This document shows positions 34,695-43,299 of a stretch of DNA of 61,809 nt, piece after piece. Every line of letters starts with the position of its first letter. Position 1 is the first letter of the stretch. Source of the stretch: an uncultured Ruthenibacterium sp. (GTDB taxonomy: Bacteria; Bacillota; Clostridia; Oscillospirales; Ruminococcaceae); assembly GCA_944386555.1 (NCBI GenBank), contig CALXBN010000047.1, positions 1 through 61,809 of the forward strand, given 5' to 3'. A program made the position numbers and the translations under genes. The notes under the pieces are model-generated. The model worked only from the letters and a program-made list of their open reading frames with translations. It made no database searches and was not told where the DNA came from.

Positions 34695-35597
34695 TTGAAC
34701 CTGCAGAGGTATCTTTCCGTTTCCGCCGAGGCGGACGCCGCCCTGCGGGCCGGCCGGCCTGTAGTGGCGCTGGATTCCACCAGTGCGGCCCACGATATGC
34801 CCCCCGGCCAGGGCCTGGCCCTGGCCCGGGCCAAAGAGGAGGCTGTGCGCGCCGCCGGTGCCGTGCCCGCCACTGTAGCCGTTCTGGACGGCGTGCTGCA
34901 TATCGGCCTGCAGGATGACGAGCTGCGCCGGGTGTGCAGCGGCACGCTGTCGGGAAAGGCTTCCCGGCGGGAGGTGCCCGTACTGTTGGCCACCGGCGCC
35001 AGCGCTGCCGCCACAGCCAGCGCTGCCATGCTGGCTGCCGTTCTGGTGGGCATCCCGGTGTTCGCCGCCGCCGGCATCGGCGGCGTGCGCGGCGGCATGG
35101 ATATCAGCGCGGATTTGCAGGAGCTGAGCCGCAGCAGCCTGGCAGTGGTGTGCGGCGGCCCCAAGCCGGGATGTGACGATGCCGCCACCCTGGAATATCT
35201 GGAGACCAAAGGCGTGCCGGTACTGGGCCTGGGCGGCGGGCAGCTGCCCAGGTTCTGGTGCGGGCCCGGGCCTTTGGCCACCGATGTGGCCGTGGACGAT
35301 GAGGCCCAGGCCGCCCGTATTGCCCGCATCAAGTGGGATACCGGCCTGGCCGGCGGGGTGCTGCTGGCCTGCGGGCTGCCCCGGGGCCAGGCCCTGGACG
35401 CCGCCCTGGCTGCCGGCGCCTTGGCCGATGCCCGCGCCCTGGCCGATGCCCGGGGCGTGCGCGGCCATTCCCTGACGCCGTTTCTGATGGCCCATATCCT
35501 GGCGGGCCGCCCCGAAGCCCAGGCCGCCTATACGGCCCTGAGCTGCCGGTGCGCTGCCGCCGCCAGCCGCCTGGCCGCCGCCCTGTGCGGGCGGTGA
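34695..35597 (+). CDS. Divergent pseudouridine-5'-phosphate glycosidase (PsuG/IndA) homologue
   Basis: A 300-aa PsuG-family protein. PsuG splits pseudouridine-5'-phosphate into uracil and ribose-5-phosphate. Conserved landmarks include VPATVAVLDGVLHIGL, KASRREVP (Lys88), AAGIGGV, DISADLQEL, the presumed Schiff-base Lys157 in GGPKPGCDD, and LEYLETKGVPVLG. Two usual active-site residues differ. The ALES glutamate is Asp27 (ALDSTSAAHDMP), and the ANPxP asparagine appears as Cys226 (ACGLPRG). The TTG start at 34695 is ten bases from AAAGGAG; no ATG is near. No PsuK kinase gene is adjacent. The activity may have changed. Confidence 0.75.
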   Translation: MNLQRYLSVSAEADAALRAGRPVVALDSTSAAHDMPPGQGLALARAKEEAVRAAGAVPATVAVLDGVLHIGLQDDELRRVCSGTLSGKASRREVPVLLATGASAAATASAAMLAAVLVGIPVFAAAGIGGVRGGMDISADLQELSRSSLAVVCGGPKPGCDDAATLEYLETKGVPVLGLGGGQLPRFWCGPGPLATDVAVDDEAQAARIARIKWDTGLAGGVLLACGLPRGQALDAALAAGALADARALADARGVRGHSLTPFLMAHILAGRPEAQAAYTALSCRCAAAASRLAAALCGR

Positions 35598-35634
35598 GCC
35601 CGGCCATCATTACCCCAACGAGAGGAACCATCCT

Positions 35635-37446
35635 ATGAGCAAGCAACGCAAACGCCGTACGGCCGCCCAGCGCCAGGCCGAACATCAGGAACTGCTGGCC
35701 CGCCGCGCCCAGCGCCTGGCGGAAGAAAAAGAAGCGGCCGAACCGGTTGAGCCGGTTGGACGGGAGGACCCTGCGCCGCCGGCGGACCCGGAACCGGAAC
35801 CGGAGGAGCTGGTGCTGCCGCAGGAGCCCGCCGTCTGGCCCGCCGATGAGGAGGACGAGGCCGAGGCCCGGCGCGCCTATGAAGAGGGCCGGGCCTACCG
35901 CCGCCCGGCCCAGCCCAAATCGGCGCCTTCCGGCGAATTGCCCGACTGGCGCGCCGTCACCGAGGAGGTGAAGCGCAGCAAGGCCCGGCGCGAGGCCCAG
36001 GCCGCCCCCGGGCCGGTGCGGCGCACCCCCGAAGAAGAGGACCGCCAGGCCCGGGAGAGCGCTATGAGTGATATTGACCGTGCAGCTGCGGCTTTTGCCG
36101 GCCAGAGCGGGCGCGCGGCCCGGTCCCGCAAAGCCCGCCGGGGCAGCGGGGCACTGCGGGCCATGGCCATTCTGGCCGCCTGCCTGGCCGTGCTGTTCGC
36201 CGTGCTGTCGGGCACTTCCATTGTGCTTTACAATCGGTATAAACCGGATAGATTTATACAAAAAGTGATTGGATCTCTGGCTGACGGCGGCCAGGGGCTG
36301 GGGGCGCTGGCTGTTTCCGATGACCTGAACGCCCTGGACGCCGACACGCTGGCGCCGCTGACGGACTATTTTTCCGATGCCGGGGCGCGGGAAGCCCTGG
36401 CTGCCCAGCTGGCGGACCAGGTGATAGACCCCCAGCAGGCCGGTGAAGCCTTTCCTGCCCTGGGTGTGGAAAAGACGCCGGTGTTCCTGGGCTACTGCGA
36501 ATACCGGCTGCGCATTGACGCCGTGGAGCTGGTGGTGACCTCCAGCGCACAGAACCTGCTGCTGAGCCTGAACGGGCAGCCCCGCACGGGCCAGCCCACT
36601 GCCGACGGCGTGCTGTATACAGGCCTGGTGCCCGGGCGCTACACCGCCCAGGTGACGGCCGCCGACGCCACCGGCCAGCAGGTGACGGGCCAGGAGACCA
36701 CGCTGGATCTGTTTGACAGCGCTGCGCCCACGGCCTTCAGCGGCGCACTGCCCATGGGGGATCTCACCATCACCGGCTGTCCCAGCGATGAGGCAGTGAT
36801 CGCTGTCAACGGCGTGGAAGTGGCCCAAAAACCCCAGGACGGCGTTGTGAAGCTGCAGCAGATTGCCCTGAACAGCACCATCAGCTTTACCTATACCCAG
36901 GAATGGGGCGCGGTGACCACCGGCAGCGTCACCTTCTCGGATGCCGCCGTCACGGACCTGGCCTTCGGCGGGATCGCCACCACCGGCGGCATCCCCGCCT
37001 CTGCGGATGTGGACCTGATGCTGGGCGCTTACTATGCCTCGTATCTGAATGCCCGCAACAGCAAGGACGCATCGCTGCTGACCGGGCTGACGGAGGACTG
37101 GCGCACGGCCTTGGGTGAACAGCTGGCGGCGGAAGAAGCCGGCGGCCGGGTGTATACCTACACCAACACCGTATGCCTGCCTGCTTCGCTGACGCTGCAT
37201 ACCGAAGGCGAAAAGCCGGCCTTCTGGGCGGCCGCCGCACTGGCCTATACCTACAGTGAGGGAAGCGCCACGGCGGTGCCCGGCGTCATGTACCAAGCGG
37301 TGGAATTCGTATACGAAAACGGCGGATGGCTGGTGAACCGGGCCGTCAATATCGACGAGGCATCTTTCAACGCGGGCAATACCAGTGCCCTGCAGGAAGC
37401 TGCACCGGCATCGGCCTCGTCTTCCGGCGCGTCCCCGGCGGCATAA
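35635..37446 (+). CDS. TcaA-like single-pass membrane protein
   Basis: A 603-aa protein with a long, highly charged cytoplasmic N-terminus (1-170, Arg/Glu/Pro-rich with coiled-coil-like runs), one membrane helix (about 175-198) and a large extracellular part. The outer part includes repeated beta-rich modules (for example VLYTGLVPGRYTAQV) and a C-terminal NTF2-like segment ending in a Ser/Ala tail. The layout resembles TcaA/YvbJ envelope proteins, though the N-terminal zinc ribbon typical of TcaA is absent. It starts 37 bases after the PsuG-like gene and is probably cotranscribed. A cell-envelope role is inferred. Confidence 0.72.
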   Translation: MSKQRKRRTAAQRQAEHQELLARRAQRLAEEKEAAEPVEPVGREDPAPPADPEPEPEELVLPQEPAVWPADEEDEAEARRAYEEGRAYRRPAQPKSAPSGELPDWRAVTEEVKRSKARREAQAAPGPVRRTPEEEDRQARESAMSDIDRAAAAFAGQSGRAARSRKARRGSGALRAMAILAACLAVLFAVLSGTSIVLYNRYKPDRFIQKVIGSLADGGQGLGALAVSDDLNALDADTLAPLTDYFSDAGAREALAAQLADQVIDPQQAGEAFPALGVEKTPVFLGYCEYRLRIDAVELVVTSSAQNLLLSLNGQPRTGQPTADGVLYTGLVPGRYTAQVTAADATGQQVTGQETTLDLFDSAAPTAFSGALPMGDLTITGCPSDEAVIAVNGVEVAQKPQDGVVKLQQIALNSTISFTYTQEWGAVTTGSVTFSDAAVTDLAFGGIATTGGIPASADVDLMLGAYYASYLNARNSKDASLLTGLTEDWRTALGEQLAAEEAGGRVYTYTNTVCLPASLTLHTEGEKPAFWAAAALAYTYSEGSATAVPGVMYQAVEFVYENGGWLVNRAVNIDEASFNAGNTSALQEAAPASASSSGASPAA

Positions 37447-37449
37447 GCC

Positions 37450-37478
37450 TTGCGGCTGCCCGCCCGGTGTGATATACT
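37450..37478 (+). promoter_or_regulatory. Promoter of the DUF368 gene
   Basis: TTGCGG (37450-37455), 17-base spacer, TATACT (37473-37478). Confidence 0.68.
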
Positions 37479-37534
37479 GGGCGGTATCTGCACGCCGCGC
37501 ACCCCATTTGAACTGAACGATTGGAGGGTCTGAT

Positions 37535-38383
37535 ATGAAAGAAAACCATCCTGCGTCCCGCACTGCGGCTTTTGCCTACCGGGTGTTCCAAGGGGCGCTG
37601 ATCGGTTTGGGCGCCGTGCTGCCGGGCATCTCCGGCGGCGTGCTGTGCGTCATTTTCGGAATCTATAAACCGGTGATGGAACTGCTGAGCAACCCCATCC
37701 GCCATTTCAAAACCCATGTGCCCCGCCTGATCCCGGTGATCATCGGCATGGGTATCGGTTTTTTGGGCGTGGCCAACGTGCTGGCCTTTCTGCTGGAACG
37801 CTACCCCGATCCCTCGGTCTGCGTATTTGTGGGCCTGATCGGCGGCATGCTGCCGTCGCTGTGGCGTGAAGCCGGCGAGCAGGGCCGCACCAAAGGTTCG
37901 TACATCGCGCTGGGCGTGGCCTTTGCCGCGCTGCTGGCGCTGCTGGGCGGGTTGAGTATGGCCAGCGTCACCATTGTGCCCAACTTCGGCTGGTACCTGT
38001 TCTGCGGCTTTTGTTTGGCCCTGAGCGTCATCGCCCCGGGCATGAGCTTTTCCACCCTGCTGATGCCCCTGGGCCTGTACACGCCGTTTATCGACGGCAT
38101 CGGCCACTTTGATTTTTCGGTGCTGATCCCAGGCGGTATCGGTGCGCTGGTCACGGTGATTCTGTTTGCCAAAGCCGTGGACGCCCTGTTCAAGCGATTT
38201 TACTCCGTGGCCTTTCATGCCATCGTGGGCATTGTGGCCGCCGCCACCCTGGTGATCATCCCCTTCGGCAGTTTTGCCGCCTCTGCAGGCAGCTGCGTGG
38301 TGAATCTGGTGTGCCTGGCCGCAGGCGTGGCTGCTGCGCTGGCTTTGGACCGATTCAACAGCCGCTTCCCAAAAGAACTGTAA
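37535..38383 (+). CDS. DUF368 (PopT-type) undecaprenyl-phosphate translocase family protein
   Basis: Polytopic membrane protein of 282 aa, around eight hydrophobic segments in two pseudo-repeats. Repeat motifs are GLGAVLPGISGGVLCVIFGIY near residue 28 and CLALSVIAPGMSFSTLLMPLG near residue 160. DUF368 proteins are known to return undecaprenyl phosphate across the membrane for reuse in envelope synthesis. Its placement near a TcaA-like protein and a polysaccharide operon suits that role. The RBS is TTGGAGGG. Confidence 0.9.
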   Translation: MKENHPASRTAAFAYRVFQGALIGLGAVLPGISGGVLCVIFGIYKPVMELLSNPIRHFKTHVPRLIPVIIGMGIGFLGVANVLAFLLERYPDPSVCVFVGLIGGMLPSLWREAGEQGRTKGSYIALGVAFAALLALLGGLSMASVTIVPNFGWYLFCGFCLALSVIAPGMSFSTLLMPLGLYTPFIDGIGHFDFSVLIPGGIGALVTVILFAKAVDALFKRFYSVAFHAIVGIVAAATLVIIPFGSFAASAGSCVVNLVCLAAGVAAALALDRFNSRFPKEL

Positions 38384-38402
38384 ATGCTGCCCAGCTTCTG
38401 TT

Positions 38403-38434
38403 GCGCCCCTGCCGGTATCCGGCAGGGGCGCTTG
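38403..38434 (+). terminator. Terminator-like hairpin after the DUF368 gene
   Basis: A perfect GCGCCCCTGCCGG-TAT-CCGGCAGGGGCGC stem followed by a short TTGT. The T-run is weak. Confidence 0.65.
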
Positions 38435-38505
38435 TGCACGGCGGCGCCGGCATTGCGGCAAAGGAACGCACAATCTGGGCCAAAAAAATAGAGCCAATCT
38501 TGTAT

Positions 38506-38552
38506 AAACTATATATTGACAGAAAACGCGGCGTGTTATACCATATATGGTA
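38506..38552 (+). promoter_or_regulatory. nrdJ promoter with tandem NrdR-box-like sites
   Basis: Promoter TTGACA (38516-38521), 17-base spacer, TACCAT (38539-38544). Box 1, AAACTATATATTGACA (38506-38521), overlaps the -35. Box 2, TACCATATATGGTA (38539-38552), a perfect palindrome, overlaps the -10. Their centres are 32 bases apart (three helical turns), the usual spacing of paired NrdR boxes. This predicts repression of the reductase gene by NrdR when dATP/ATP is bound. Confidence 0.82.
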
Positions 38553-38613
38553 GATATCGCGCGCTGCCGGGCGCCCTGCCCGGCGGCGATCAATGTTGGG
38601 AGGTCATGTGAAC

Positions 38614-40956
38614 ATGAACGTACGCAAGCGCAGCGGCAAGGTGGTGCCCTTTGACGCGGGCTTTATCGCCCGGGCCGTTACCCTGGCCAGCGCCGCCGCC
38701 GGTGAACACGACGAAGAGGCTGTGGAGGCTGTTACCCGGTCCGTGACGGAAAAGCTGGAAGCCAGGGGCGGGGAGATCTGGGACATCGAGACCATCCAGG
38801 ATACGGTGGAAGAGACCCTGCTGGAGGCAAAGCGTTACCAGACGGCCAAGGCCTATATCCGTTACCGGATGGAAAAAGAAAAAGAGCGCACCGGCGAGCC
38901 GGAAAAAGAGGGCTTGCTGAGCCGGGAATTTTTAAGCCCGTACAAGCACGCGCCCAACCCCATGGGCCAGCTGGGCGCCTTTGTGTACACCCGCACTTAC
39001 GCCCGCTACCTGCCCCGTTTCGGCCGGCGCGAGTTCTGGTGGGAGACCGTGCGGCGGGCGGTAGAGTACAACTGCTCGCTGGCGCCCACGTCCCGGGAAG
39101 AAGCGGAAAAACTGTACGACAACATCTACCATATGCGCCAGTTTTTATCCGGCCGCACCCTGTGGGTGGGCGGCACCCCGGTGGCCGAGCAGTACCCCAT
39201 GGCCAACTACAACTGCGCATTCACCGTCATCGACAGCTTTTCTGCCTATCACGACCTGTTCTACCTGCTGATGGTGGGCAGCGGCGTGGGCGTGCGGGTG
39301 TTGCAGGACGATGCCGACAAGCTGCCCCCCGTGCGCACGGACCTGGAGATCCTGCACAAGTCTTATGACCCGCGCCCCATGGCCGAGCGGCTGGAGTACA
39401 CGGACCTGACCTTCAGCAAGGACACCGCCACGCTGACTATCGGCGATTCCAAAGAAGGCTGGGCCCAGGCGCTGAGCCATTACTTTGATCTGGTCACCAA
39501 CCGGGAGTATCGGGGCGTCACCCGCCTGGTTGTGGTGTACGACTCCATCCGCCCGAAGGGCGAGCGGCTGCGCACCTTCGGCGGCACCGCCAGCGGCTAT
39601 GGCAGCATGATGGCTATGATCGGCAAGATCCATAAGGTGATCACAGCCGCCGGAAGCCGGGAGGGCAGGGTATGGACACAGCTCAAGCCCATTGACCTGC
39701 TGGATATTGCCAATATCATCGGCGAGAACGTGGTCTCCGGCGGCGTGCGCCGCACCAGCGAGATCGGCCTGATCGACGCCGACGACACCACCTGCATCCA
39801 GGCCAAGAGCAATTTGTATCGCCAGGTGAACGGCCGGTGGGAGATCGATCAATCCATCGCCCACCGCCAGATGAGCAACAACTCTATCTATTACCGGGAA
39901 AAGCCCACCCGGGAGATGCTGCACTGGCATCTGCAGCAGATGCGCTATTCCGGCGAGCCGGGCTGGGTGAACCAGGAGGCCGGTGCCCGGCGGCGGCCCA
40001 ACTTCAACGGCTGCAACCCCTGCGGCGAGATCCTGCTGGACAGCCACGGGCTGTGCAATTTGACCACCGTGAACGTGATGGCTTTTGTGAAGGACAGCAC
40101 TTTGGATGAGCCCGCCCTGCTGGAGGCACAGAAACTGAGCGCCCGGGCCGGTTACCGCATGACCTGCCGGGAACTGGAGATGCACAGCTGGAACGCTGTG
40201 CAGCAGCGGGACCGGCTGATCGGCTGCTCGCTGACGGGCTGGCAGGATATGGTGAACGCCACTGGTATGGGCCGGGATGCCCAGGCCCAGCTGCTGGAAC
40301 GGCTGCGGGACACCGCCCATCGGGCCGCCGCCAAGATCGCGGCACAGCTGGGCAGCCGTGAACCGCTGCTGGCCACCACCATCAAGCCTGAGGGTACGCT
40401 GTCGCTGCTGCCCACGGTGAGTAGCGGCGTACACTATTCCCATGCGCCCTACTACATCCGCCGGGTGCGCATTACTGCCGCCGACCCCTTGTGTAAAGTG
40501 TGCGAGGACCTGGGCTGGCCGGTGCTGCCCGAGGTGGGCCAGGACCCCGCCGATCCCACAACCAAAGTGGTGGAGTTCCCGGTGCAGGCTCCGGCCGGAA
40601 GGGTGAAGGCCGATGTCAGCGCTGTGGAGCAGCTGGAAAACTACAAGATGTTCATGACCCACTATGTGGATCACAACTGCTCCATCACCGTGCATGTGCG
40701 GGACGACGAATGGGACGATGTGGAGCAGTGGGTGTGGGACAACTGGGACGACACCGTGGCCCTGTCCTTCCTGAGCTACGACGACAGCTTCTACGAGCTG
40801 ATGCCCTATGAAGCCATTGACGAAAACGAGTATGCGCGCCGCAAAGCGGCCATGCGCCCGTTCAACCCTTCGCTGCTGAGCCGGTACGAGCACGAGGAGA
40901 CCGAGCTGGACATGGTAGACCCCGAGTGCGCCAGCGGCGCCTGCCCGGTGCGCTGA
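38614..40956 (+). CDS. nrdJ: Adenosylcobalamin-dependent ribonucleotide reductase (class II)
   Basis: Monomeric class II reductase, about 780 aa, making deoxynucleotides with coenzyme B12. The N-terminal ATP-cone (VRKRSGKVVPFD ... to about residue 90) provides allosteric control. The core shows CAFTVIDSF (redox Cys), FNGCNPCGEI (thiyl-radical Cys) and PEGTLSLLPTVSSGVHYSHAP, plus the C-terminal swinging thiol pair CASGACPVR. The same tail occurs in the L. leichmannii ribonucleoside-triphosphate reductase. ATG 38614 lies ten bases from GGGAGG; GTG 38608 is a possible alternative two codons earlier. It needs cobalamin, and the B12/iron-type importer at the left edge of the window could supply it. 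Confidence 0.95.
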   Translation: MNVRKRSGKVVPFDAGFIARAVTLASAAAGEHDEEAVEAVTRSVTEKLEARGGEIWDIETIQDTVEETLLEAKRYQTAKAYIRYRMEKEKERTGEPEKEGLLSREFLSPYKHAPNPMGQLGAFVYTRTYARYLPRFGRREFWWETVRRAVEYNCSLAPTSREEAEKLYDNIYHMRQFLSGRTLWVGGTPVAEQYPMANYNCAFTVIDSFSAYHDLFYLLMVGSGVGVRVLQDDADKLPPVRTDLEILHKSYDPRPMAERLEYTDLTFSKDTATLTIGDSKEGWAQALSHYFDLVTNREYRGVTRLVVVYDSIRPKGERLRTFGGTASGYGSMMAMIGKIHKVITAAGSREGRVWTQLKPIDLLDIANIIGENVVSGGVRRTSEIGLIDADDTTCIQAKSNLYRQVNGRWEIDQSIAHRQMSNNSIYYREKPTREMLHWHLQQMRYSGEPGWVNQEAGARRRPNFNGCNPCGEILLDSHGLCNLTTVNVMAFVKDSTLDEPALLEAQKLSARAGYRMTCRELEMHSWNAVQQRDRLIGCSLTGWQDMVNATGMGRDAQAQLLERLRDTAHRAAAKIAAQLGSREPLLATTIKPEGTLSLLPTVSSGVHYSHAPYYIRRVRITAADPLCKVCEDLGWPVLPEVGQDPADPTTKVVEFPVQAPAGRVKADVSAVEQLENYKMFMTHYVDHNCSITVHVRDDEWDDVEQWVWDNWDDTVALSFLSYDDSFYELMPYEAIDENEYARRKAAMRPFNPSLLSRYEHEETELDMVDPECASGACPVR

Positions 40957-41000
40957 AGATGCGGCTTGCCTTGCAGAGGCCCGGGCTGCTGGACAAAAAC

Positions 41001-41042
41001 AAAAAGGCGCGGCGATCTTCCGAAGCGATCGCCGCGCCTTTT
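41001..41042. terminator. Bidirectional terminator between nrdJ and the sulfatase gene
   Basis: AAAAAGGCGCGGCGATC pairs with GATCGCCGCGCCTTTT, with A/T runs on both sides, between convergent genes. Confidence 0.94.
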
Positions 41043-41045
41043 GCG

Positions 41046-42512
41046 TTACAGATTTTCCGGCGGCACATTGGGCAGCGTTGCGTTGGACAGGCATTCCTGC
41101 GGCGGCCGCCCGACAATCAGGCGGCTCCCGTCGGAGTATCCCTCCTCCGAGCCGGCCAGCGCCTCGGCCAAATGGCTGCGCAGCAGCGCAGCCCGCTGCC
41201 TGCAGGCGGGGCTGTCTATGGCGTTGCAGGTTTCCCCGGGGTCTGTTTCCAGGTCAAAATACTGTTCCTCCCCGGTCTGGGAAAACCAGATGTACTTGTC
41301 CCGCCGGGTGACGATGAATTGGCTGGAGCGGTTTTGGAAACGGAACACATGCTCGCCGTGCAGCCAGGTGCGCTGCGGGGCGCCCAGCAGGTTTTCACCG
41401 TCCAGGTGCGGTGGAACAGGCGCGCCGGCCAGTGAAAGCACCGTCGGCATGATATCCTGCAGGGAAGCCAAAGCGTCGCTGGTGCGCCCCGGCCGGCCGA
41501 TGTACTGCTGGGGGCCGGCAATCAGCAGCGGGATATGGATGCTGCCTTGATAGGGCAGGGATTTGTGGCACCAGCAGTGGTCGCTGAGCATTTCACCGTG
41601 GTCGCTGACAAACAGGATGACGGTATTGTCCCGCAGGCCGTGCTCCACCAGGGACATCCAGATCCGCCCGATCTGATGATCCAGATGCGTGATGCACGCG
41701 TAATAGCCGATCTGCTGCTGGCGGATCAGCTCCGGATCCTCCGGCCCGGTGGGGGAATTGTAGGCCGGCCCAAAGGTATGGCGCCAGTCTGGACGGTCCC
41801 AGTCGCCTTCCAGGGGCTTTCGCAGCGGCCGGCCGCGGTAGAGGTCGAAATAGCAGGCGGGCGCGTCATAGGGCGCATGGGGGCGCACAAAGCTGGCCAT
41901 GAGGAAAAAGGGCTTGCGCGGGTCGCGCCGGCGCAGGAAATCAATGCAGCGTGAGGCAACCCAGTTGGTGGGATGCAGTGGCTCCTCATAGGGCCAGGGC
42001 CGCGCAATCCAGCTGTTGCACTCCACACCGGAGTCCGTCACGTCGCAGGCGATGCCCTTTTCGTTTTTCAGCCAGTAGAAATAGTCGTCGGAGACCTGCT
42101 GGTTCTCGCTGTAATCCACACCGGGAAACCGCCCGTAATGCAGGTAGCCGTCATGCAGCTCCACGCTGCAGAAGCCCATGCTGCTGCGGGAGGGATAAAC
42201 GTGCATCTTTCCCGCGCAGTGGGTCTGATATCCCTGGCGCGTCAGCTCGCCGGCCATGGTGCAACCGTAGTTCCAGGGCACGCAGTCCTGGTATCCCACA
42301 CGGCCGGCATGGCGCGGGGACAGCCCGGTGTGCAGAACGGCGCGGGCGGGCACACAGCTGGGGCAGGGAGAATAGGCATGAGGAAAGCGGACGCCCATCT
42401 GCGCCAGCGAGTCCAGATAAGGCGTTTTTACATCCGGATGCCCGGCGTTCCCCATGCAGTCTCCCCGCATCTCGTCGGTGACGATCAAAAGGATATTCGG
42501 ACGCTCATTCAC
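41046..42512 (-). CDS. Cytoplasmic S1-family sulfatase in the amino-sugar locus
   Basis: Formylglycine-dependent sulfatase, 488 aa. It has NILLIVTDEMRGD (metal site), the maturation motif CVPAR with Cys53, and the late metal site FVSDHGEML. No signal peptide is present, so the substrate must be intracellular. The start is a GTG at 42512, about ten bases after AAAGGAG, overlapping the esterase stop. It is the last gene of a five-gene unit (GH3, SIS, kinase, esterase, sulfatase) that flanks the MurNAc genes. It is only distantly similar to the sulfatase of the LNB/GNB operon. A GlcNAc-sulfate or other sulfated amino sugar is a guess. Confidence 0.9.
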   Translation of the reverse strand: MNERPNILLIVTDEMRGDCMGNAGHPDVKTPYLDSLAQMGVRFPHAYSPCPSCVPARAVLHTGLSPRHAGRVGYQDCVPWNYGCTMAGELTRQGYQTHCAGKMHVYPSRSSMGFCSVELHDGYLHYGRFPGVDYSENQQVSDDYFYWLKNEKGIACDVTDSGVECNSWIARPWPYEEPLHPTNWVASRCIDFLRRRDPRKPFFLMASFVRPHAPYDAPACYFDLYRGRPLRKPLEGDWDRPDWRHTFGPAYNSPTGPEDPELIRQQQIGYYACITHLDHQIGRIWMSLVEHGLRDNTVILFVSDHGEMLSDHCWCHKSLPYQGSIHIPLLIAGPQQYIGRPGRTSDALASLQDIMPTVLSLAGAPVPPHLDGENLLGAPQRTWLHGEHVFRFQNRSSQFIVTRRDKYIWFSQTGEEQYFDLETDPGETCNAIDSPACRQRAALLRSHLAEALAGSEEGYSDGSRLIVGRPPQECLSNATLPNVPPENL

Positions 42513-43299
42513 AGCCGGTCAGCTCCTTTCCGGCCGGCGCACCGGACAGTACGCCGGCACGCCAGGCAAAAAATCGGTTCAAGGCGGTATCCCAAAATGT
42601 CCAGTCGTGGCCGCCGTCCCACTCTTCATAGGTGTGGGACACACCGGTGCGCCCCAGGTACGCGTGGAAGCTGCGGTTCATTTCCAGCACCAGTGGATCC
42701 TGGGCGCCGCAGGCCAGATAGATGGGCGGCAGGCGCACCCCGTCTCCCGGTACCAGGGAGCGGGTGCCGGCCAGAACGGCCCCGGCGGCTTTGGCGCCTT
42801 TGCGCCGGACGATTTCCTGCGGGTCCACCGCGCCGGAGAAACTGCCTGCGGCGGCGTAGCGCGCCGGGTAATGCAGGGCCAGGTGCAGTGCGGCGAATCC
42901 GCCCATGGACAGCCCTGCCACCGAATAGCATGCGGCGGAACAGTCGATGGGAAGCACGCTGGACAGGAAGGCGGGCAATTCTTCGGAGAGATATTGCTGA
43001 AAGGACAAATCGAACCCCAGGTCCAGCCCGTAGCTGTTCAGCAGGGCGGGCATCACCACGGCTGTCTGATACTTGGCCGCATACAGCTCCGCAAGGGAGC
43101 TGCGCAGCCAGGAACCCTCGTTGCCCTGCATGCCGTGCAAAAGCAGCAGGGCGGGCCACCGGCGGCCGCAGCGTGCCGCATAAACCCGGCCGGCTCCCTG
43201 CGCGGCCAGTTCTTCGGGCGTGGGGGCGGGCAGCAGCACGTTGACGGGCACAGCACCGCCCAAAGTGTGCGCGTAAAACTCCAGATGGATCAGATGCAT
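42505..43299 (-). CDS. Alpha/beta-hydrolase esterase
   Basis: Putative acyl esterase of the EstA/esterase-D type, about 264 aa. It shows the oxyanion segment LLLLHGMQGNEGSW, the nucleophile elbow GLSMGGFAAL, an Asp in CGAQDPLV and the catalytic His in GGHDWTFWD. No signal peptide. ATG 43299 follows AGGAGG and overlaps the kinase gene by ten bases; a longer frame is antisense noise. In this context it may remove O-acetyl groups from imported amino sugars or muropeptide sugars, but the acyl group is not evident from the sequence. Confidence 0.85.
   Translation of the reverse strand: MHLIHLEFYAHTLGGAVPVNVLLPAPTPEELAAQGAGRVYAARCGRRWPALLLLHGMQGNEGSWLRSSLAELYAAKYQTAVVMPALLNSYGLDLGFDLSFQQYLSEELPAFLSSVLPIDCSAACYSVAGLSMGGFAALHLALHYPARYAAAGSFSGAVDPQEIVRRKGAKAAGAVLAGTRSLVPGDGVRLPPIYLACGAQDPLVLEMNRSFHAYLGRTGVSHTYEEWDGGHDWTFWDTALNRFFAWRAGVLSGAPAGKELTGCE

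Noticed and set aside
34442..35332. Long N-terminal extension of the M23 gene reading antisense through the PsuG-like gene
   Set aside because: The ATG at 34441 has a strong RBS and begins right before the membrane helix; the extension is composed of shadow-like sequence.
39145..41094. Minus-strand frame of 649 codons opposite nrdJ
   Set aside because: Shadow; nrdJ has all class II reductase motifs on the plus strand.
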